Source of the DNA: CAVSUR01 sp052143655
Lineage (GTDB): Bacteria; Actinomycetota; Actinomycetes; Streptosporangiales; Streptosporangiaceae
Reading direction: 5' to 3'
Assembly: GCA_052143655.1 (NCBI GenBank)
Contig: JBKQSL010000107.1
Span: 5,354-69,353 of the forward strand
DNA length: 64,000 nucleotides
In this document: in pieces, positions 16,503-25,262 of the stretch
Layout: each line of letters begins with the position of its first letter
Numbering within the stretch: position 1 is the first letter of the stretch
Translations under genes and position numbers: made by a program
Notes under the pieces: generated by a model
The model's input: only the letters and a program-made list of their open reading frames with translations
Databases searched by the model: none
Told to the model about the DNA's origin: nothing

Positions 16503-17992
16503 GACGCGGCTCCCGCCGCCCGTACCGGCGCCTGCGCGGCCGGGCGGCCAGCCCGGCCGCAGCCGGCGGCCGGCTCCCGGCCGGCTAGTTCGTGTTGCAT
16601 CTGCCGAGCCGCATTCAGGCCGCTTCGCACTGCGCCCTCCATCGTGTCTGGCCAGCCGGTGTCGGTCCATGCGCCGGCGAGCACCAGCCCGCCGACCGGG
16701 GTAGTCGGCCCGGGGCGCAGCGCGCCGCATCCTGGCCCCTGCCGGAACGTCGCCCGGCGCTCCCTGGTCACAAAGAAGTCCCGTACCCGTGCCTGCCGGG
16801 CTGCCGGGTACAACTGCGCCAGCGCGGGCAGGAACTGCTCCCGCAGCTGCGCGGCCGGGGTGTCTACGTACTCGTCGGCCGCCGAGACGGAGACCGCCAG
16901 GTACTGGCCCGACGCCAGGCCCGCCTGCCGGGTCTTGTCGAACACCCACTGCACCGGCGAGTCCACCGCGGCGGCCATCGGCAGCCTGGTGACCCGCCGG
17001 TCGTAGATCACGTGCACGTTGACGATCGGCGACGGCTCCAGCCGGGCCCACCCGCCAACGGCCGGGGGCGGCGCCAGGCGGGCCGCCGTCCACGCTGGCA
17101 CCGCGAGCAGCACGCCATCAGCGGTCAGAACTTCCCCGGCCGCCCGGACGGCAAACCCGGCGCCGCCGGCGGCCGGCTGCAGCGAAGTCACCTTCGAGCC
17201 GAGCCGCACGTCCGCCCCGAGCCGGCCCAGCAGGTCCATGGCCGCCTCGCCGTGCAGGCGGCCGAGCGGCACCGCGGGCACGCCGATGTCGGCGGCGTCA
17301 CTACGCTCCAGCAGCCCGGTCCGGATCACGGTGGCGGCAAGCTCGGTGCTCGCGTCGTCGCCGGCGATGTTCAGCGACGAGACGACGAACAGGTCCCAGA
17401 GCCGGCGGCGGGCCTGTTCCCGCTGCCCGTGCGCGGCCAGCCAGTCGCCGAGGCGCACGCTGTCCAGCGCGGACAGCCGGCTGCCGGAGCGGGCGGGCGG
17501 GGCGGGCCGGGCAGTCAGGGCGGCGGCCCGCCCGCAGCCGGGCCACGGCGGGCTGGCGTCCGGAGCCAGCCGCGACGGCCCGGCCAGGCGCAGCGCGGCG
17601 ACGGCGCGGGCGGCCCGCAGCCGGTCGGCCGGCGGCAGCAGCGAGTACCGGGCCAGTGCCCCGGTCAGGTGCAGTGGCGCGGGCAGCCGGCTGCGGCGCA
17701 GCCGGGCGCGGCCGGCGGGCGACAGGACGGTGATGTCGAACCGGTCCTGGAGCGTTACCGATCCGGTCATCCCGAGCCGGGCGATCAGCTCCCGGTAGGC
17801 CGTACAGCAGCGCAGGAACACGTGCTGGCCGGTGTCGATCTCCAGTCCTGCGCGGGTGAACGAGGTGGTGGCGCCGCCGAGCCGCGGCCGGGCCTCCAGC
17901 AGGGTGACCGCGGTCCCTGCCTCGCGCAGCGTGATCGCGGCGGTCAGCCCGGCCAGGCCGCCGCCGATGACCACGACATGCCGGGCGGTCAT
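16499..17992 (-). CDS. hpnE: Hydroxysqualene dehydroxylase (HpnE)
   Basis: A 497-residue FAD-dependent amine-oxidase-fold enzyme. The Rossmann motif VVIGGGLAGLTAAITL (residues 6-21) is followed by the acidic residue in LLEARPRLGG. The segment IDTGQHVFLRCCTAY is the HpnE signature (TGQHxxxxxY), and the C-terminal FAD contact is LVLAGAWTDTGWPDTMEGAVRSG. HpnE removes the hydroxyl from hydroxysqualene to give squalene, completing the HpnCDE route that replaces squalene synthase. A Gly/Ala/Pro-rich insert (about 150-175) is non-conserved. It overlaps both neighbours by 4 nt (ATGA). Confidence 0.95.
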   Translation of the reverse strand: MTARHVVVIGGGLAGLTAAITLREAGTAVTLLEARPRLGGATTSFTRAGLEIDTGQHVFLRCCTAYRELIARLGMTGSVTLQDRFDITVLSPAGRARLRRSRLPAPLHLTGALARYSLLPPADRLRAARAVAALRLAGPSRLAPDASPPWPGCGRAAALTARPAPPARSGSRLSALDSVRLGDWLAAHGQREQARRRLWDLFVVSSLNIAGDDASTELAATVIRTGLLERSDAADIGVPAVPLGRLHGEAAMDLLGRLGADVRLGSKVTSLQPAAGGAGFAVRAAGEVLTADGVLLAVPAWTAARLAPPPAVGGWARLEPSPIVNVHVIYDRRVTRLPMAAAVDSPVQWVFDKTRQAGLASGQYLAVSVSAADEYVDTPAAQLREQFLPALAQLYPAARQARVRDFFVTRERRATFRQGPGCGALRPGPTTPVGGLVLAGAWTDTGWPDTMEGAVRSGLNAARQMQHELAGREPAAGCGRAGRPAAQAPVRAAGAAS

Positions 17993-19071
17993 GCCCCGTC
18001 CCGTGCCGCGGCGCCTCCTGCCGCGGCCCCTCCTGCCGCGGCACTGCCCGCAGCCGCCGCGCCCTCCGCCGGGATGCGCTGGCGCAGCCCGGCCAGGGCC
18101 AGCACGGCCACCATCGCCTTGGTCCGCGGCGGCAGCGACATCCGCTGCCGCAGGGCCTGCTCCGGCGTGGCGGCGATGTGCTCGAGCAGCCGCAGGTAGA
18201 TGCCGGCCATAGCGCCCGTGCAGGCTGCGCTGCGCCGGTCCAGCAGGGGCATCAGCCGCATGCCGGTGGCGTACCAGCGCAGGGCCCGCCGGGCCTCGAA
18301 GCGGACCAGTTCGGCTAGGGCCGGATCGTCCAGCGCGGCCACGTCGCCCGGGCTACTGCCAGCGCCGGAGCCGGCCGCGGACGGGCCAGCCGCAGGCGGG
18401 CCGGCGGCGCCGCCGGCCGGCCGGGCCGGCTCCAGGCGGCAGCCGAACCGGTCCAGGTCGTCAGCGGGCAGGTAGACCCGGCCGTTCCCGAGGTCCTCGC
18501 GGATATCGCGCAGGATGTTGGTGAGCTGCAGGGCAATTCCGAGCGCGTCGGCTAGCGGCGGCGCGGCCGCCGGGTCACGGCTGCCGAACACCCCCAGTGA
18601 CAGCCGGCCGATCGACCCGGCCACGCACCGGCAGTAGTGCTCCAGCTCATCGAAGGAGCGGTAGCAGGTGCCGCGGACATCGGCCTGGCACCCGTCGATC
18701 AGCTCGCCGAAGGCGCCAAGCGGGATCGGGAACCGGCGCGCCGCGTCGGCCAGGGCGACCAGCACCGGGTCAGCTGCCCCGTCCGGCACAGCCACGGCAG
18801 CGGCGCCGGCCCCGGCCGCGGCGCGCTCGACCATGGCCAGGTCCGCGCGAGCCTGCTCCAGGGCGGCCAGCTTGTCGGGGGCCGGCAGCGCGCCGTCGCC
18901 GATGTCGTCGATCCGGCGGGCGAACGCGTAGACCGCCGACAGCGCCCCGCGCTTGGGCCCGGGCAGCAGGGCGATGCCGTAAGAGAAATTGCGCGCCTGC
19001 TGCCGGGTGATCTGCTCGCACTGCCGGTAGGCGTCGCTCACCTGGTCCGCCGCGGGCGCCGGGGCCGTCAC
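17989..19071 (-). CDS. hpnD: Presqualene diphosphate synthase (HpnD)
   Basis: A 360-residue squalene/phytoene-synthase-fold enzyme. The Asp-rich motifs are RRIDDIGDG (about 50-58) and NILRDIREDLGNGRVYLP (about 180-197). SYGIALLPGPKR near the N-terminus and the HYCRCVAGSIG segment are typical of HpnD. It condenses two farnesyl diphosphates to presqualene diphosphate. GTG 19071 has GAAGG 7 nt upstream and lies 4 nt after the hpnC stop. Two Ala/Gly/Pro-rich stretches are unusual: an insert near 212-242 just after the second motif and a C-terminal Ala-Gly tail (last 25 residues). They look like low-complexity expansions, not catalytic elements. Confidence 0.94.
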   Translation of the reverse strand: MTAPAPAADQVSDAYRQCEQITRQQARNFSYGIALLPGPKRGALSAVYAFARRIDDIGDGALPAPDKLAALEQARADLAMVERAAAGAGAAAVAVPDGAADPVLVALADAARRFPIPLGAFGELIDGCQADVRGTCYRSFDELEHYCRCVAGSIGRLSLGVFGSRDPAAAPPLADALGIALQLTNILRDIREDLGNGRVYLPADDLDRFGCRLEPARPAGGAAGPPAAGPSAAGSGAGSSPGDVAALDDPALAELVRFEARRALRWYATGMRLMPLLDRRSAACTGAMAGIYLRLLEHIAATPEQALRQRMSLPPRTKAMVAVLALAGLRQRIPAEGAAAAGSAAAGGAAAGGAAARDGA

Positions 19072-19075
19072 CGGG

Positions 19076-20029
19076 TCACCTTCCCCTCGTGTAGGCGGCC
19101 GCCAGCCCCGCGACCGTCGCCGCGCGGCCCGGCCGCGGGGTGACCGCCAGCACGTCGTAGTCCGCGGCGGCGATGGCCGCGAGCGCGGCCCGGCCGCCTG
19201 CCACGTACCCGCCGACGGCCAGTCTGGCTGCGCCGCGCAGCGTGCCGACCAGCGGCGCGCCGGAATCGAGCAGCTGGCGCGCCCGCCGGACCTCGTCGGC
19301 CAGCAGGGCCCGGACGTGCGGCGCCGCGTGCGGCGCGGCCAGGTCGGCCTCGGTGCAGCCGTGCGCGGCCATGTCCTCAGCGGGCAGGTAGATGCGCCCG
19401 GCGCGCAGGTCCTCGGCGACGTCCTGCCAGTGCTCGGCGAGCTGGAGTGCCGTGCAGACGCGGTCGGACAGCCCGGCGCGCTCCGGCGTGTAACTGCCGA
19501 AGATCCGCAGCACGATGCGGCCCACCGGATTGGCTGACAGCCGGCAGTAACTCAGCAGCTCATCGAACGTCTGGTACCGGGTGATCTGCTGATCCTGCCG
19601 GTTGGCCTGGATGAGATCGACGAAAGGCGCCATCTCGATCCGGCACTGGGCGACAGCAGGCCGCAGGCCGCCGACGGCAGGCAGGACCGGCTCGCCGGCA
19701 GTCTCGCCGTACAGGCGCCGGACATCGGCCTCGATCTCGTCGAGCAGCCGGCTCCGGTCGGCTGGCGGCGCCTTGTCGCCGACGTCGTCGACGGTCCGGG
19801 CGAACGTGTAGACCGCCATCAGGTGCCGCCGGTACCGGGCGGGCAGCAGCCGGAGCGCCACCGGGAAGTTCTCCGCCGCGGCCAGTTCCCCCATCGCCGG
19901 CCCGGCCGGCTGCGCGCCGCCGGCTCCCGGGCGCGGCCCCGCGTCCGGCCGCGCAGGCGCGGACGGCACGGGGCGGCCGGCCCCGCCCGGCAGCAGCCGG
20001 GCGCCAGCAAGCGGATCGTCGGGCGTCAC
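19076..20029 (-). CDS. hpnC: Hydroxysqualene synthase (HpnC)
   Basis: A 317-residue squalene/phytoene-synthase-fold enzyme, first gene of the hopanoid operon. Motifs: AENFPVALRLLPARYR, YTFARTVDDVGD (first Asp-rich motif), SYCRLSANPVGRIVLR, and LAEHWQDVAEDLRAGRIYLP (second motif). The H-W-Q-D-V form is typical of HpnC and distinguishes it from HpnD. It hydrolyses presqualene diphosphate to hydroxysqualene. GTG 20029 is preferred to the in-frame TTG at 20065, which lacks a ribosome site, though the GTG has only a close AGGGA (2 nt), so a leaderless or poorly defined start is possible. The first 45 residues are Pro/Ala/Gly-rich and not conserved. Confidence 0.93.
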   Translation of the reverse strand: MTPDDPLAGARLLPGGAGRPVPSAPARPDAGPRPGAGGAQPAGPAMGELAAAENFPVALRLLPARYRRHLMAVYTFARTVDDVGDKAPPADRSRLLDEIEADVRRLYGETAGEPVLPAVGGLRPAVAQCRIEMAPFVDLIQANRQDQQITRYQTFDELLSYCRLSANPVGRIVLRIFGSYTPERAGLSDRVCTALQLAEHWQDVAEDLRAGRIYLPAEDMAAHGCTEADLAAPHAAPHVRALLADEVRRARQLLDSGAPLVGTLRGAARLAVGGYVAGGRAALAAIAAADYDVLAVTPRPGRAATVAGLAAAYTRGR

Positions 20030-20125
20030 GGTCCCTATTTCTGCACAGTTTTCTTTTGAAGGCAAATAATGACGCCGCCGTCACCTGACACGTCTGTCGC
20101 CTTTACCGGCTGACTAGTGCAGTGA

Positions 20126-20141
20126 CCGGCAGCGCTGCCGG
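20126..20141. promoter_or_regulatory. 16-bp perfect palindrome upstream of hpnC
   Basis: CCGGCAGC followed directly by its reverse complement GCTGCCGG, 97 bp before the hpnC start. A second GC-rich hairpin (20166-20181, GCCGCCG-TG-CGGCGGC) follows. GC-rich palindromes are common in such genomes, so an operator role is only possible. Confidence 0.3.
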
Positions 20142-20222
20142 CACCGCAGTATTGCATTCAGCCGCGCCGCCGTGCGGCGGCACCCCGGCCTAGGTTAATG
20201 CGGATTTGCCAGCAGCGCATTA

Positions 20223-20238
20223 CTGACATGAATGTCAG
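20223..20238. promoter_or_regulatory. Candidate operator, 7-2-7 palindrome CTGACAT-GA-ATGTCAG
   Basis: Perfect 7-bp arms with a 2-nt centre, AT-balanced against a very GC-rich background, 194 bp before hpnC and about 690 bp before cvnA. Size and symmetry fit a homodimeric regulator (for example TetR or GntR type). No regulator gene lies in the gap, so the ligand and protein are unknown. Confidence 0.45.
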
Positions 20239-20924
20239 GAGCATGCTGCCAGCTCAGCCGCCACCACCAGGCGCCGCCTATCCGGTCCCCGCCCGATCCC
20301 GGGCAGGGCCGGTCCCGCGGCCCACTGGCCGCACCCGGTTGCGGCCGGCACCCGGCGACGCCGCACCCCGGTGAACCGCCGCCGCAGCTAAGTCGCCCGA
20401 CGGCCCGGAAATTCCGCCCCGCCCGGGAAAACGGCATCGCCCGCCCGGGCCTGCCGGGCACGACCGGGACCAGACGGCAGCCGGACGCGGCCGCGGCTTG
20501 CCCGGGCCATCCGGCGGCGCGCATCGCGGCATTGCAGCCTCCTTCCCTTCCCGCAGCCACTGCCGCCCTTCGCCATGTGGCCGGCCAGCCCGCCGGGCTG
20601 GCGGCGGCCGAACGGGCGGCGGCACCCCGCCGCGGCCCGCGAGGAATCCGCTTTCTGCCGGGCCAGCCCGGCCGCTTCGCTGAGCAGCCACGTTTCGGAC
20701 TGCACAATGCACAAAGCGAGCCGGACGCCGTCTTCGCCACCGATCATCACTATTCCCGCCGGTGACCAGAGATAGCCGGGCTTGAGATACTCTCAGCGGA
20801 CTTAGGCCGATTCGCCAGTGGCGCGGATAACGGACTGTTACGATCACAGACCTCCCGCGGAGCGGGTCCGACACAGCACGCCCCGCCTGCTCGCCTGCTC
20901 ACCTCTCACCTCAAGGCCATCGTC

Positions 20925-23816
20925 ATGCGCATCCGTCACCGGTCTGTCCGCTTGCGGATCTTCCTGCTGGTCCTGGTTCCGGTCATCTCACTGATCGGTC
21001 TGTACGCCTTCGCCGCGGCTATCACCGCAGGTGCCGCCATCAACCTGGCCCGGTCACGCACCGTGAAAGCGGATGTCGGCGCGCCGACCGGCCGGCTGGA
21101 AGCCCAGATCGGCGCAGAGCGCCTGCTGGCCGTGGTGTACCTGGCCGCACCGACGCCCCGCAACATGGCCGCACTGCGCGCCCAGGAGCACACGACCGAC
21201 CTGGCCCGGGCCGCGTTCGCCGCGGTGGTCAGCGCCAGCGGCACCCGCAGCAGCGCGACGGCACCGGAGAAGCAGGCGATCGCGGCCCTGCTGCGGCAGA
21301 CCGCCGGGCTGCAGACCCTGCGCACCGCCATCGCCACCAGTTCCGTCACCCGGCCGCAGGCAATAAATGCCTACAGCGGCCTGATCTCGGCCGCGGACAC
21401 AGTCCTGAATGAGGCAATTCTGCAGCAGGCCAATGTTCCGCTGGCAACTCAGGCTCTCGCGTTTGTCCGGATGGGCAAGTCCGAGGAATATCTGTCGCAG
21501 GAAGACTTGCTGCTGACCGGCGACACGATCGCCCGGTCGTTTTCCGCGGCGGAACGGCAGAAATTCACCGAACTGGCGGGTGCGCGCCGGGCCCTGTACG
21601 CGCAGACCCTGCCGGACCTCGAGCCGGCCTACCGCGCTTACTACCGGCACGATGTCAGTGCGAGCGCGCTGGCCGCCCTGACCGCGCTGGAGAACAAGGT
21701 CGTCGCCGACCCGCATCCCCGCGGCGGCCCGCCAGTGCCGCCGCAGGCCTGGCAGGCGGCCGTCGGCCGGGTGGCGGCCGGGCTCTCAGCGGCCGGCACG
21801 CAGGCTGCCGACGAGCTCACCCGGCAGGCCCAGCCGGCCGCCCGGACGACCTACCTGCGCCTGATCGTGGTCGGCGGCCTGGGGCTGCTCGCGGTGCTCA
21901 TCTCGCTGGTGCTGTCGGTGTGGATCGGCCGCAGCCTGCTGCGGCAGCTGGCGGGCCTGCGCCGGTCCGCGCTGGAGCTCGCCGACGACCAGCTGCCGGC
22001 CGTCATGGCCCGGCTGCGGGACGGCGAGGACGTGGACGTCAGCAGCGCGGCGGCGCCCTTGGAGCCGGGGGCGGACGAGTTCGGCCAGGTTCGCGAGGCA
22101 TTCAACGAGGTGCAGCGGACCGCGCTGGAAGCGGCCGCGGAGGAGGCACGGCTGCGCCGCGGCGTCAACGACGTCTTCCGTAACCTGGCCCGGCGCAGCC
22201 AGTCGCTGCTGCACCGGCAGCTGGCACTGCTGGACACCATGGAGCGGCGGGCCAGCGACCCGGCCGAGCTGGAGGACCTCTACCGGATCGACCACCTGAC
22301 CACCCGGATGCGCAGGCACGCCGAGAGCCTGATCATCCTGTCCGGAGAATCACCGGGGCGCGGCTGGCGCAATCCCGTTCCGCTCATCGACGTGCTGCGG
22401 GCGGCGGTGTCCGAGGTGGAGGACTACACCCGGATCCGGGTCACCACCGGCACCGGCGCCTCGCTGGCCGGGCACGCCGTCGCCGACGTCATCCACCTGC
22501 TGGCCGAGCTGGCCGAGAACGCCACGATCTTCTCCCCGCCCAATACCCCGGTCCGGGTGCACGGCGACGTGGTGGGCCGCGGTTACGCGATCGAGATCGA
22601 AGACCGCGGACTCGGCATCGCCGAGGACAAGATCGCGCAGATCAATCACAGCCTGGCGCATCCGCCGGAGTTCGACCTGTCCGGCAGCGAGCAGATGGGA
22701 CTGTTCGTGGCCGGGCGGCTGGCCCAGCGGCACGACATCCGCATCTCACTGCGGCCGTCGCCGTTCGGCGGGACGACCGCGATCGTGCTGATCCCCGCTG
22801 AGCTGGTGGTCGAGGACGAGCGCTACCAGCCTGGGCTGCCCGGCTCCTGGGAGCAGGACCGGCCGGTACGGCTGGCCCGCCGGTCACCGGCGCTGCACCG
22901 CGGCGCCGCGGCGGCGCTCGCGCACAAAGGCTCTCCGGCCACGGCGGGCGAGCTGCCGTCGGCAAGCATCCTGGCGCCGGCTGACTGGCCGACCTCGGCG
23001 GGCGGGCCGCCGGACGGGGCGGGCGGGCCGGGCCTGGCCCGGCTCAGCCTGGCCGACAGCACCGGACCGGCCGATGGCACCGGGGACAGCGCCGCGGGAC
23101 GGTCCGCTGTCCTGGCCGGCGAGGACGCCGCGCTGCGGGCCGGCCAGGACGAACTGGCCAGCGACGGCGACCCGGATGGCGATCGCGACCTGGCCGGCTG
23201 GCCGGAACCGCCCGCCGGGCCGGCCTTCGGCGGGCGCGATGACCTGGCTGGCAATCCCGGTGCCGGGCAACTGCCGGCCGCTGCCAGCGGGCTGTCGCCG
23301 GCCGGCGCCGACGACGGGCCCGCCGCCGGGAACCTGGGCGCCGCAGGGCCGGCCGGCCGCGCAGCGACCCGCAACCCCGCAATACCCCGGTTCCGCTCGC
23401 GCGAGTCGCCGCTGCCGCGAGTGCCGTTCGCCTCGGGCCGGGTGCAGCCGCCCACGGCAGCCGACGAGACCGGCCCGCTGAGTCCGGTTGCCAGCAGCGT
23501 GGAGGTACCGGGCGTCGCCCTGCCGCTGCCGGCCCGGGTACGCCAGGCAAGCCTCGCGCCGCAGCTGCGCGAGTCCGGGCGGGCGGGCAGCGGCGCCACC
23601 GCGAAGGCACCGTCGCCGGAGGCAGCGCGCAGCACCATGGCCGCGCTGCAGCGCGGCTGGGAGCGCGGCCGCGATGACTCAGGCGGCGCGGGCAGTTCCG
23701 ACGCCGGCCATGCTCCCTCGCCGCAGGACCCGTCGGCGGCGGCCGGCTGGCCGGCCGGGCCCGATTCGCCGGACCCCGCGGCCGCGCCGCCAGCCGGCGA
23801 CAGCGACGGCCACTGA
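20925..23816 (+). CDS. cvnA: Conservon sensor histidine kinase with nitrate/nitrite-sensor-like extracellular domain (CvnA)
   Basis: A 963-residue membrane kinase. Membrane segment 1 is about 11-33 and segment 2 about 310-332; between them lies a helical extracellular domain resembling NIT (RLEAQIGAERLLAVVYL, then EYLSQEDLLLTG). A HAMP-like linker and a helical dimer region (VNDVFRNLARRSQSLLHRQL) follow, then HATPase_c (about 495-620: LAELAENATIFSPP, DRGLGIAED). The last 320 residues are low-complexity Pro/Ala/Gly, a disordered tail normal for CvnA. In conservons the kinase works with roadblock, DUF742 and GTPase partners as a eukaryote-like G-protein signalling complex at the membrane. ATG 20925 has AAGG about 10 nt upstream. 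Stimulus unknown. Confidence 0.93.
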   Translation: MRIRHRSVRLRIFLLVLVPVISLIGLYAFAAAITAGAAINLARSRTVKADVGAPTGRLEAQIGAERLLAVVYLAAPTPRNMAALRAQEHTTDLARAAFAAVVSASGTRSSATAPEKQAIAALLRQTAGLQTLRTAIATSSVTRPQAINAYSGLISAADTVLNEAILQQANVPLATQALAFVRMGKSEEYLSQEDLLLTGDTIARSFSAAERQKFTELAGARRALYAQTLPDLEPAYRAYYRHDVSASALAALTALENKVVADPHPRGGPPVPPQAWQAAVGRVAAGLSAAGTQAADELTRQAQPAARTTYLRLIVVGGLGLLAVLISLVLSVWIGRSLLRQLAGLRRSALELADDQLPAVMARLRDGEDVDVSSAAAPLEPGADEFGQVREAFNEVQRTALEAAAEEARLRRGVNDVFRNLARRSQSLLHRQLALLDTMERRASDPAELEDLYRIDHLTTRMRRHAESLIILSGESPGRGWRNPVPLIDVLRAAVSEVEDYTRIRVTTGTGASLAGHAVADVIHLLAELAENATIFSPPNTPVRVHGDVVGRGYAIEIEDRGLGIAEDKIAQINHSLAHPPEFDLSGSEQMGLFVAGRLAQRHDIRISLRPSPFGGTTAIVLIPAELVVEDERYQPGLPGSWEQDRPVRLARRSPALHRGAAAALAHKGSPATAGELPSASILAPADWPTSAGGPPDGAGGPGLARLSLADSTGPADGTGDSAAGRSAVLAGEDAALRAGQDELASDGDPDGDRDLAGWPEPPAGPAFGGRDDLAGNPGAGQLPAAASGLSPAGADDGPAAGNLGAAGPAGRAATRNPAIPRFRSRESPLPRVPFASGRVQPPTAADETGPLSPVASSVEVPGVALPLPARVRQASLAPQLRESGRAGSGATAKAPSPEAARSTMAALQRGWERGRDDSGGAGSSDAGHAPSPQDPSAAAGWPAGPDSPDPAAAPPAGDSDGH

Positions 23817-23862
23817 TCACACTGGCGTGTCCCGGCCGGGACCAGGGCAGAAAGGGGGAAGC

Positions 23863-24276
23863 ATGAGCCGCGTGCGCGAGCTCGACTGGCTTCTCGATGA
23901 TTTGGTGGCCCGGGTGGTCGCCATTGACAATGCTGTCATCCTGTCCCGGGACGGCCTGGCCATCGGCGCCTCGGCCAGCCTGAACCGGGAGGACGCCGAG
24001 CACCTGTGCGCGGTCGCGGCCGGCTTCCAGAGCCTTTCTCGCGGGCTCGGCCGGCAGTTCGGCGGCGGGAATCCGCGGCAGACCATCGTCGAGCTGGAAT
24101 CAGCCTTCCTGTTCGTTACCGCTGCGGGCGAGGGCTCCTGCCTCGCAGTGCTCGCTTCCGCTGACGCCGACGCGGGCCAGGTGGCCTACGAGATGGCGGT
24201 CCTGGTCAAGCGCGTCGGGGAGCATCTGGGCGTCAGCCCGCGGCCGATGGTGCCAGCGACCGCGGAACCGGAGTAA
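23863..24276 (+). CDS. cvnB: Roadblock/LC7 domain protein of the conservon (CvnB)
   Basis: A 137-residue roadblock/LC7 protein. ELDWLLDDLVARV at the start is the family N-terminus, followed by HAVILSRDG-like NAVILSRDGLAIGAS and YEMAVLVKRVGEHLGVSPRP. Roadblock proteins of conservons are thought to regulate the partner GTPase, in the way MglB-type proteins act on MglA. ATG 23863 has AAAGGGGGAA immediately upstream, one of the strongest ribosome sites in the window. It lies 46 bp after cvnA and 6 bp before cvnC, so it is part of the operon. Confidence 0.95.
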   Translation: MSRVRELDWLLDDLVARVVAIDNAVILSRDGLAIGASASLNREDAEHLCAVAAGFQSLSRGLGRQFGGGNPRQTIVELESAFLFVTAAGEGSCLAVLASADADAGQVAYEMAVLVKRVGEHLGVSPRPMVPATAEPE

Positions 24277-24282
24277 CACCCG

Positions 24283-24654
24283 ATGGGATCCGGTACCAGC
24301 AAATGGCTTGACCATGACGCCGGGCCGGTGGTCCGGCCGTACGCGCTCGTCGGCGGCCGGACCCGGGCCGGGGACGAGACCTTCGAGCTGATCTGCATGA
24401 TCACTGCAGTCCGCCGCCCGCGTGACGGCGTTCAGGATCTCGAGCCCGAGCACCTGGCGCTGCTGCACCGGTGCCGGATCCCGACCTCGGTGGCCGACCT
24501 GGCCGCCGCCGAGGACCTGCCGGTCGGCGTGGTCCAGATCCTGCTCGCCGACCTGCGCGAGCGCGGCCTCATCGCGGTTCACCATCCCGCGGTCAGCCGG
24601 CTGGCTGACCCGCAACTGCTGAAGGAAGTGGCTGATGGGCTACGCAAGCTCTGA
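24283..24654 (+). CDS. cvnC: DUF742 protein of the conservon (CvnC)
   Basis: A 123-residue DUF742 protein. The family pattern is clear: VVRPYALVGGRTRA near the N-terminus, TFELICMITA, LEPEHLALLHRC, and a winged-helix-like DLPVGVVQILLADLRERGLI. DUF742 proteins occur almost only in conservons; they may link kinase and GTPase. ATG 24283 is 6 bp after cvnB. The 3' end overlaps cvnD by 20 bp, which implies translational coupling. Confidence 0.95.
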   Translation: MGSGTSKWLDHDAGPVVRPYALVGGRTRAGDETFELICMITAVRRPRDGVQDLEPEHLALLHRCRIPTSVADLAAAEDLPVGVVQILLADLRERGLIAVHHPAVSRLADPQLLKEVADGLRKL

Positions 24655-25246
24655 CCAGGCACAGCCGCAGCAGGTACCGGTCGCGATCAAGATCCTGGTG
24701 GCCGGCGGCTTCGGCGCAGGCAAGACCACGCTGGTCGGCACGGTTTCGGAGGTCCGCCCGCTGCGCACGGAGGAGCGGCTGAGCTCGCTGTCGGAGCGAG
24801 TGGACGTGACCGTCGGCGTGGAGCGGAAGACCACGACCACCGTCGCGATGGACTTCGGCCGGATCACCATCCGCGAGGACCTGGTGGTCTACCTGTTCGG
24901 CACGCCCGGGCAGGAGCGCTTCTGGTTCATGTGGGACGAGCTGGCGCTCGGCGCCCTCGGCGCGGTCGTGGTGGCCGACACCCGCCGGCTGGCCGAGTGC
25001 TTCCCCGCCGTGGACTACTTCGAGCAGCAGGGCATGCCGTTCGTCGTGGCGGTGAACTGCTTCGAGGGTGCGGCACGCTACCATCCGGACGCCGTGCGCA
25101 CGGCGCTGGACCTGGACCAGGACGTGCCGGTGATCCTGTGCGACGCCCGCCGCCGGACCTCCAGCCGCGACGTCCTGGTCACCCTGGTCGAGCACGTGCT
25201 GCACCTGACCACCGGCCGGCCGGACTACGCCGGCGTGCAGAGCTAG
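24635..25246 (+). CDS. cvnD: Conservon small GTPase (CvnD)
   Basis: A 203-residue Ras-like ATP/GTP-binding protein. G1 P-loop is GGFGAGKTT (about 24-32), the G2 threonine stretch is KTTTTVAMDFG, G3 is GTPGQERFWFM, and G4 appears as VAVNCFEG rather than canonical NKxD. This variant is usual for the conservon GTPases, whose nucleotide preference is less strict. It starts inside the 3' end of cvnC and ends 16 bp before the convergent phosphatase gene. It should be the output switch of the complex; no cytochrome P450 follows, unlike some Streptomyces conservons. Confidence 0.95.
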   Translation: MGYASSDQAQPQQVPVAIKILVAGGFGAGKTTLVGTVSEVRPLRTEERLSSLSERVDVTVGVERKTTTTVAMDFGRITIREDLVVYLFGTPGQERFWFMWDELALGALGAVVVADTRRLAECFPAVDYFEQQGMPFVVAVNCFEGAARYHPDAVRTALDLDQDVPVILCDARRRTSSRDVLVTLVEHVLHLTTGRPDYAGVQS

Positions 25247-25262
25247 CCGCGGCAGGGCCGCC

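Larger units (their letters stand above)
20030..20924. other. 895-bp non-coding region between hopanoid operon and conservon
   Basis: The longest stretch without a supported gene. The two flanking operons are divergent, so it must hold both promoters. It contains the palindromes at 20126-20141, 20166-20181 and 20223-20238, plus TGAGA-tac-TCTCA (20783-20795). TACGAT at 20839-20844 resembles a -10 box for the conservon, without a convincing -35. The open frames here are GC-driven shadows with no ribosome sites or recognisable protein sequence. The segments near 20040-20240 and 20690-20920 are less GC-rich than the rest of the window, which fits regulatory DNA. Confidence 0.55.

Noticed and set aside
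20029..20065. TTG start for HpnC at 20065
   Set aside because: Rare start codon with no ribosome site; GTG 20029 is more usual, though not strongly supported either.
20195..20874. Several open frames in the long gap before cvnA
   Set aside because: No ribosome sites and no recognisable protein sequence; the composition is typical of spurious frames in GC-rich DNA.
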